A program made the translations under genes and the position numbers. A DNA stretch of 21,686 nucleotides from Muribaculum sp. Its GTDB lineage: Bacteria > Bacillota > Clostridia > Lachnospirales > Lachnospiraceae. Shown one piece after another: positions 21,650 to 21,686 of the stretch. The DNA lies in assembly GCA_023663505.1 (NCBI GenBank), contig JAMPHH010000056.1, positions 1 through 21,686 of the forward strand, read 5' to 3'. Position 1 is the first letter of the stretch. The number at the start of each line of letters is the position of its first letter. Below the pieces are notes generated by a model. That model made no database searches. It was not told the origin of the DNA and was given only the letters and a program-made list of their open reading frames with translations.

Positions 21650-21686
21650 GTGCCACGTAAAGGACATATTCAAAAAAGAGATGTAT
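21650..21686 (+). CDS. rpsG: 30S ribosomal protein S7, 5' end only
   Basis: The window ends 37 bases into this gene. The visible residues are MPRKGHIQKRDV from a GTG start at 21650, which is the normal S7 N-terminus, preceded by the strong AAGGAGGGA site. S7 nucleates assembly of the 30S head and in many bacteria represses the str operon. The position after rpsL is standard. Confidence 0.93.
   Translation, partial: MPRKGHIQKRDV

Overview
The window reads as a chromosome segment of a motile Firmicute, most likely a Lachnospiraceae-type Clostridia member. The grounds are the gene order rpmG-secE-nusG-rplK-rplA-rplJ-rplL-rpoB-rpoC-rpsL-rpsG, strong AGGAGG-type ribosome binding sites, RpoB beginning MEKNRIRPM, an L10 leader of Firmicute type, and a FliD-like gene. 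The genus cannot be fixed from the sequence alone.

Bases 1-1970 are visibly more A+T rich than the rest and look like a decaying accessory island. They hold an HNH endonuclease that appears to lack its N-terminal part, an overlapping HpaII-family restriction endonuclease that also lacks its N-terminal part, and a C-terminal scrap of a Schlafen/AlbA-type ATP-binding regulator. No methyltransferase is visible. A good sigma-A promoter at 1849-1877 then starts a SNF2 helicase / SWIM zinc-finger pair (1969-5324), followed by UDP-galactopyranose mutase (5386-6549). A 21-bp-arm hairpin separates glf from a convergent, minus-strand, FliD-like gene (6719-8017).

From 8196 the plus strand carries the core transcription and translation cluster. 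One promoter serves rpmG, secE and nusG and probably reads on into rplK-rplA. Two stem-loops lie before and after rplK, and the first resembles the L1 site of 23S rRNA. A second promoter and an L10 leader with an attenuator hairpin precede rplJ-rplL. A terminator follows rplL. A third promoter drives rpoB-rpoC-rfbD, with rfbD (dTDP-4-dehydrorhamnose reductase) tucked in 16 bases after rpoC. A fourth promoter starts the str operon (rpsL, then rpsG, which is cut by the window end).

Nothing here amounts to a clearly new protein system. The most unusual signals are non-coding: (i) three stem-loops of the same design (CATAAG, hairpin, GTTGTTT) before rplK, rplJ and rpsG; (ii) matching 5'-terminal hairpins in the rpoB and rpsL leaders; (iii) a hairpin at the rpsL promoter that can form only in transcripts arriving from upstream; (iv) a 22-bp tandem repeat apparently copied from the 3' end of rpmG, stop codon included. 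The restriction-gene scars at the left end and the isolated FliD-like gene are also worth attention.
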